64,000 nucleotides of DNA from an uncultured Collinsella sp. (GTDB taxonomy: Bacteria > Actinomycetota > Coriobacteriia > Coriobacteriales > Coriobacteriaceae). Location of the stretch: NCBI GenBank assembly GCA_900542315.1, contig UQMV01000002.1, positions 80,005 to 144,004 on the forward strand, in the 5' to 3' direction. Position numbers and translations under genes: made by a program. Positions within the stretch are counted from its first letter, which is position 1. Every line of letters starts with the position of its first letter. Below the pieces are notes generated by a model. That model was not told the origin of the DNA, did no database searches, and saw only the letters and a list, made by a program, of their open reading frames with translations. Shown in pieces: positions 60,612 to 64,000 of the stretch.

Positions 60612-62439
60612 GATGCTCAAATTGCCGGTCTTGGACGTCGACGGCGAAAAGCTCGGCGTGGTCAACGATTTTGGTATTGCTACCGGCGAAGTTTTTCCGC
60701 ACGTGACGTCGCTCGCGTTCCGCGGACCCGGCAAGACGCCGTTTATGATCAGCTGGCGCAAATGGGTCGACCGTATCGACGAGACGGGTGTACACCTTAA
60801 GACGTCGGCCACCGAAATCCGTTTTTCGTACTTGCAGCCGACCGAACTCTTGCTTGCCCGCGACGTGCTTAACAAGCAGATTGTCGACACGCAGGGCATG
60901 AAGGTCGTGCGCGTCAACGACATCAAGTTCTCCATGTCGGGCGAAAATCAGCTGCGCCTGCTGGGTGCCGAGGTCGGCGCCCGCGGTCTGCTGCGTGCAA
61001 TCAGCCCCACGCTCGAGCACGTCGTCGAGGGCTTTATGAAGCACCTGGGCAAGCCGCTCAGTGAGGACATTATCGCCTGGTCTTACATGGACCTGCTCGA
61101 TCGCTCGACTAAGAACATCCAGCTCTCGGTGTCGCACAAGACGCTCGGCGAGTTGCATCCTGCCGACATCGCTGACATCATCGAGCAGCTCGACCCGCGC
61201 CTGCGCGCGCAGGTGTTCGCGCAGCTCGATACGGCACAGGCCGCCGAGGCCATCTCGGAGTTCGATGACGACGAGCTCATGACCGAGATGCTCGAGGGCC
61301 TGTCCGATACCGACGCATCGTCGATGCTGGCCATGATGGACCCGGACGACGCTGCCGACCTGATCGACGAGCTCGATTATGAGAAGGCCGAGAAGCTCCT
61401 GCGCCTGATGGGCGTCAAGGAGGAGAAGGCGATTCGTAATCTGCTGGGTTACGAGGACAACACCGCCGGCCGCATCATGACCTCGGAGTTTGTCTCGCTG
61501 CCCGCCACGGCGACGGTCGGCGATGCCATCGAGGCGATTCGCAAGCTCGACGAGGACTTTGAGAGCGTCTACTACGTCTATACCGAGGATCCGAGCGGCA
61601 TGCTGACGGGCGTGCTTTCGCTGCGCACGCTGATCGTGGCCGACCGCGACGCCACGCTGGGCCAGCTTGCCTATCGCGATCTGGTCTACGTGTCGCCTGA
61701 CGAGGACCAGGAAGACGTGACGGACGAGATGACCAAGTACGACCTGGTTGCCATCCCTGTCTGCGACGAGAACCGTCATATCCTGGGTATCGTGACCTTC
61801 GACGACGCCATGGACGTTATTGCCGAGGAGCATCAGGAGGACCTGCAGATCGCCGGTGTCGGCTCGGGCGATAGCGCGTCGGACGACTCGACGAACGTGC
61901 TCAGCTGGTTCGTGCATCGTCAGTACTGGGTCGTCGTGTGGGGCATCGCCTCGTGCATTATGGCGACCGTGCTGGGGACGGCGCTGGGCTCCGCGCATCT
62001 GGTGGTGTTCCCCATGTGCGCCATGCCGCTCGTGCTGCTGGCTGCCTCGCGCATGGTGTCGTTCGTCAAGAACTACTTCCTCGAGTACGACGGTCACGAC
62101 GACGAGCCCAAACCGTACCTGGGATTCTTCTTCCAGAGCACGGGTATGGGCCTGATCCTTTCGCTCGTGACCTACCTGTGCGCGCAGCTGGTGCGCACCG
62201 CCGCGTTCCCCGATGCCACTATGTTTGAGGAGCAGCTCTTTACCGGTTGCTTTAATATCGCTGCAGTCATTTGCCTGGTTGGCAACATGAGCGCTGTGAT
62301 TTATCTGATGGTGCTGTTCTGGCGCGACGAGCACGACCTTAACACGTCGGGCACCGCCATGAACGTCATCGCCGTCATGATCTCGTGTGTGGCGTACTGC
62401 ATCGCCGCGGTGCTGCTCACCATGTCGGTCATGGGGTAG
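60595..62439 (+). CDS. MgtE-like protein (PRC-like, MgtE_N, CBS pair, divergent membrane domain)
   Basis: 614 residues. The N-terminal 120 look like a PRC-barrel-type unit (LDVDGEKLGVVNDFG). Then an MgtE_N superhelix (about 180-285, LHPADIADIIEQLDP and MDPDDAADLIDEL) and two CBS units (about 295-420, VLSLRTLIVADRDATLGQLA; IVTFDDAMDVIAEEHQEDL), which bind Mg2+ in MgtE. The membrane part (about 440-614) has five helices but lacks the GNxGxQ pore motif of MgtE. It may be a Mg2+ sensor or partner of the adjacent NRMT. TTG at 60595 with GGGGAG upstream is assumed; ATG at 60613 is the alternative. Confidence 0.8.
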   Translation: MNYLSEMLKLPVLDVDGEKLGVVNDFGIATGEVFPHVTSLAFRGPGKTPFMISWRKWVDRIDETGVHLKTSATEIRFSYLQPTELLLARDVLNKQIVDTQGMKVVRVNDIKFSMSGENQLRLLGAEVGARGLLRAISPTLEHVVEGFMKHLGKPLSEDIIAWSYMDLLDRSTKNIQLSVSHKTLGELHPADIADIIEQLDPRLRAQVFAQLDTAQAAEAISEFDDDELMTEMLEGLSDTDASSMLAMMDPDDAADLIDELDYEKAEKLLRLMGVKEEKAIRNLLGYEDNTAGRIMTSEFVSLPATATVGDAIEAIRKLDEDFESVYYVYTEDPSGMLTGVLSLRTLIVADRDATLGQLAYRDLVYVSPDEDQEDVTDEMTKYDLVAIPVCDENRHILGIVTFDDAMDVIAEEHQEDLQIAGVGSGDSASDDSTNVLSWFVHRQYWVVVWGIASCIMATVLGTALGSAHLVVFPMCAMPLVLLAASRMVSFVKNYFLEYDGHDDEPKPYLGFFFQSTGMGLILSLVTYLCAQLVRTAAFPDATMFEEQLFTGCFNIAAVICLVGNMSAVIYLMVLFWRDEHDLNTSGTAMNVIAVMISCVAYCIAAVLLTMSVMG

Positions 62440-62447
62440 GTGGTCGC

Positions 62448-63710
62448 GTGCAAAATACGAAGCAAAAGCCGAGCACCAAGCAAAAGCTGACCATCGCGGC
62501 CATCTTTGGCGCCATGGGCCCCGGTCTTCTGGCGGCGCTTTCGGGCAATGACGCCGGCGGCATCGCCACGTATTCCAGCGCGGGCGCCAGCTATGGCTAT
62601 AAGATGCTCTGGATGCTTCCCGTCATGACCGTGCTGCTCATCGTGACGCAAGAGACCGCGGCGCGCTGCGGCTGCGTCACGGGCAAGGGCCTGGCATCGC
62701 TCATTCGCGAGCGCTTTGGCGTGCGCAAGAGTGTACTTGCTATGGCGGCGCTGTTGATCGCCAACACGGCTGTGACCATTTCGGAGTTTGCGGGCATCGC
62801 CAGCGGCCTTGCCCTCTTTGGCGTGCCGGCGAGCATTTCGGTGCCGTTGGTAGCGCTGCTGGTGTGGATGCTTACCATGTCGGGTAGTTTCCAGCGCATC
62901 GAGAAGATTCTGCTGCTGGTGAGCTGCGTGTTCGTGACCTATATTGTCGCCGCGTTTATGGCTGGCCCCAACTGGGGTGAGGTCGCGGTCGACCTGGTCG
63001 TGCCTAACATTCAAAATGACCCCAGCTACGTGTCGCTCGTGGTCGCAACGATCGGTACCACCATCGCGCCGTGGATGATTTTCTTGGCGCAGAACAACGT
63101 GGTCGACAAGAACGCGGGCGAGGACGATATCGTGCTGCAGCGCATCGATACCGTGAGCGGCTCGCTTGCCGCCGATGTCATTGCCGGCTTTATTATCATC
63201 ACGACCGGTACGGTGTTGTTCCCGGCGGGCATTCAGATTAGCGATGCTGCCGATGCTGCCCGTGCGCTGGAGCCTATTGCGGGTCAGTGGTCCACGGTAC
63301 TGTTTGCCTCGGGCCTGGTCGCGGCGAGCTTCTTGGCTGCCTGCGTGCTGCCGGGCGTTACGTCGAGCGCTATCTGCGAGGCATTTGGCTGGGAGCGCGG
63401 TGCCGACCGCAGCTGGGACGAGGCCCCGGTCTATCGCGGCATCATTACGGCCATCATCGGTATCTCTGCCGTGCTGGTGCTTATGCCCGGCGTCGATCTG
63501 TTCCAGATTATGATGACCTCGCAGGTCATCAATGGCGTGCTACTGCCCGTGGTTCTGGTGTTCCAGGTGGTTATCGCCGCTGACCGTCACATTATGGGTG
63601 CCAACCGCAACGGCCGCGTGTGGAACGTGCTCACTTGGGCGACTATCGCCGTGATTACGGTGCTGACGGTCGTCATGTTTGTGCTGCAAGCGATGGGCTA
63701 CAGCGCTTAA
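62448..63710 (+). CDS. NRAMP-related magnesium transporter (NRMT type, SLC11)
   Basis: 420 residues with about 11-12 membrane helices and clear SLC11 fold order. Helix 1 reads GPGLLAALSGNDAGGIATY: the ion-site DPGN of Mn/Fe NRAMPs is replaced by D35-A-G-G. Helix 6 reads TTIAPWMIF (A207-P208-W209), where NRAMPs have MPH; the metal-selecting Met is Ala. These are the substitutions described for Mg2+-transporting NRMTs such as that of Eggerthella lenta. The GTG start, 8 bp after the MgtE-like stop, has AGGTGG upstream, so the two genes form an operon. Confidence 0.85.
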   Translation: MQNTKQKPSTKQKLTIAAIFGAMGPGLLAALSGNDAGGIATYSSAGASYGYKMLWMLPVMTVLLIVTQETAARCGCVTGKGLASLIRERFGVRKSVLAMAALLIANTAVTISEFAGIASGLALFGVPASISVPLVALLVWMLTMSGSFQRIEKILLLVSCVFVTYIVAAFMAGPNWGEVAVDLVVPNIQNDPSYVSLVVATIGTTIAPWMIFLAQNNVVDKNAGEDDIVLQRIDTVSGSLAADVIAGFIIITTGTVLFPAGIQISDAADAARALEPIAGQWSTVLFASGLVAASFLAACVLPGVTSSAICEAFGWERGADRSWDEAPVYRGIITAIIGISAVLVLMPGVDLFQIMMTSQVINGVLLPVVLVFQVVIAADRHIMGANRNGRVWNVLTWATIAVITVLTVVMFVLQAMGYSA

Positions 63711-63728
63711 CGCCCACTTTTGTTTCCG

Positions 63729-63763
63729 AACAGGCCGCAGCGATGGGCTGCGGCCTGTTTTTC
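63729..63763 (+). terminator. terminator of the magnesium operon
   Basis: 13-bp perfect arms AACAGGCCGCAGC and GCTGCGGCCTGTT, 5-nt loop, TTT tail, 18 bp after the stop. Confidence 0.85.
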
Positions 63764-63856
63764 GTCTGCTATAGGGTGTTAGTTATATAGCAGTGGGCAA
63801 AAAATGCCAAAAGTGAGTACTGTTGCTAAGCGAATAGCATTTACATCCAAGAAGAT

Positions 63857-63884
63857 AATGAACATAACCTATAGTATGTTCATT
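63857..63884. promoter_or_regulatory. operator-like dyad AATGAACATA-N8-TATGTTCATT over a -10 box
   Basis: 10-bp perfect inverted arms. The spacer contains TATAGT (63870-63875), which would be a -10 box reading plus. A promoter embedded in a dyad suggests repression by a dimeric regulator. Confidence 0.45.
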
Positions 63885-63994
63885 AAAATTGGCTTCAATA
63901 CGCCTTAAACCAGTCGGGTTGGCTGCTTTAGGGGGGGGTGTAGGGGGTAGCGCGCAGAGATGTGGTGTAAGAGGCGGGGCATGCCCCGCCTCTT
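63883..63994 (+). ncRNA. candidate small RNA or attenuated leader
   Basis: A transcript from the TATAGT box would start near 63883, include a hairpin TAAACCAG / CTGCTTTA (about 63905-63932) and end in the perfect 26-bp palindrome AAGAGGCGGGGCATGCCCCGCCTCTT (arms at 63969-63981 and 63982-63994) followed by CTCTTT. No coding frame is seen in it. Because the window ends here, it could equally be the leader of a downstream gene, or the palindrome could terminate a minus-strand gene. Confidence 0.35.
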
Positions 63995-64000
63995 CTCTTT

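Noticed and set aside
60301..62334. 677-codon antisense frame over the MgtE-like gene
   Set aside because: Shadow of the MgtE_N-CBS coding sequence; no domain and it would run through the leader RNA.

Overview
The window is a high-GC bacterial chromosome segment with the character of a gut Coriobacteriia (Actinobacteria), most likely Collinsella or a close relative. This rests on the GC-rich codon use, LPXTG-type surface giants, a ferredoxin-linked energy-converting hydrogenase with NfnAB, the NRMT-type SLC11 gene related to the one described from Eggerthella lenta, and the absence of respiratory genes. It is inferred from gene content; no 16S gene is present.

Layout. 1-9.4 kb: the start of a membrane protein on the minus strand, then two secreted, cell-wall-anchored giants (650 and 2206 aa) that share an almost identical sorting tail, an upstream dyad and downstream hairpin repeats. 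9.8-15.9 kb, minus strand: nfnBA (electron-bifurcating transhydrogenase), pth, prs and glmU. 16-19.3 kb: an ECF transporter in three genes (T, fused A-A, S). 19.4-24.8 kb: xth, a sirtuin, a folP-folK fusion with a large insertion, a degenerate biotin-ligase-like gene, and coaX on the minus strand. 24.95 kb: initiator tRNA-Met. 25.5-27.5 kb: an Old Yellow Enzyme-type flavin/Fe-S reductase. 28-34.3 kb: an orphan transposase-type HTH gene and a group 4 [NiFe] hydrogenase operon (ech type) with fused A and B membrane subunits. 34.3-41.9 kb: a 2102-aa VWA plus pilin-isopeptide-repeat adhesin, flanked by paired long inverted-repeat elements. 41.9-50.7 kb: a NarL/DesK-type two-component system divergent from an ABC-2 exporter, then a MacB/FtsX-type ABC pair. 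50.8-55.2 kb: methyltransferase, DUF362 ferredoxin, alpha/beta hydrolase, hemolysin III. 55.3-60.3 kb: CNNM/CorC-type protein, a protein resembling the N-terminal part of cyanophycin synthetase, YtxH and PRC-barrel proteins, and a polysaccharide-deacetylase-fold protein with altered metal ligands. 60.3-63.7 kb: a structured leader, an MgtE-like protein and an NRMT-type Mg2+ transporter. 63.86-64 kb: a candidate small RNA or leader with a terminator.

How it works together. The hydrogenase (ferredoxin oxidation with H2 evolution and ion pumping) and NfnAB (ferredoxin plus NADH exchanged with NADPH) form the redox core of an anaerobic fermenter. The three large surface proteins suggest a mucosal lifestyle. 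No sortase lies in the window. The most distinctive non-coding content is several families of inverted repeats concentrated around the surface-protein genes. The most interesting functional unit is the magnesium locus with its leader RNA, overlapping short ORF, divergent MgtE-like protein and NRMT.
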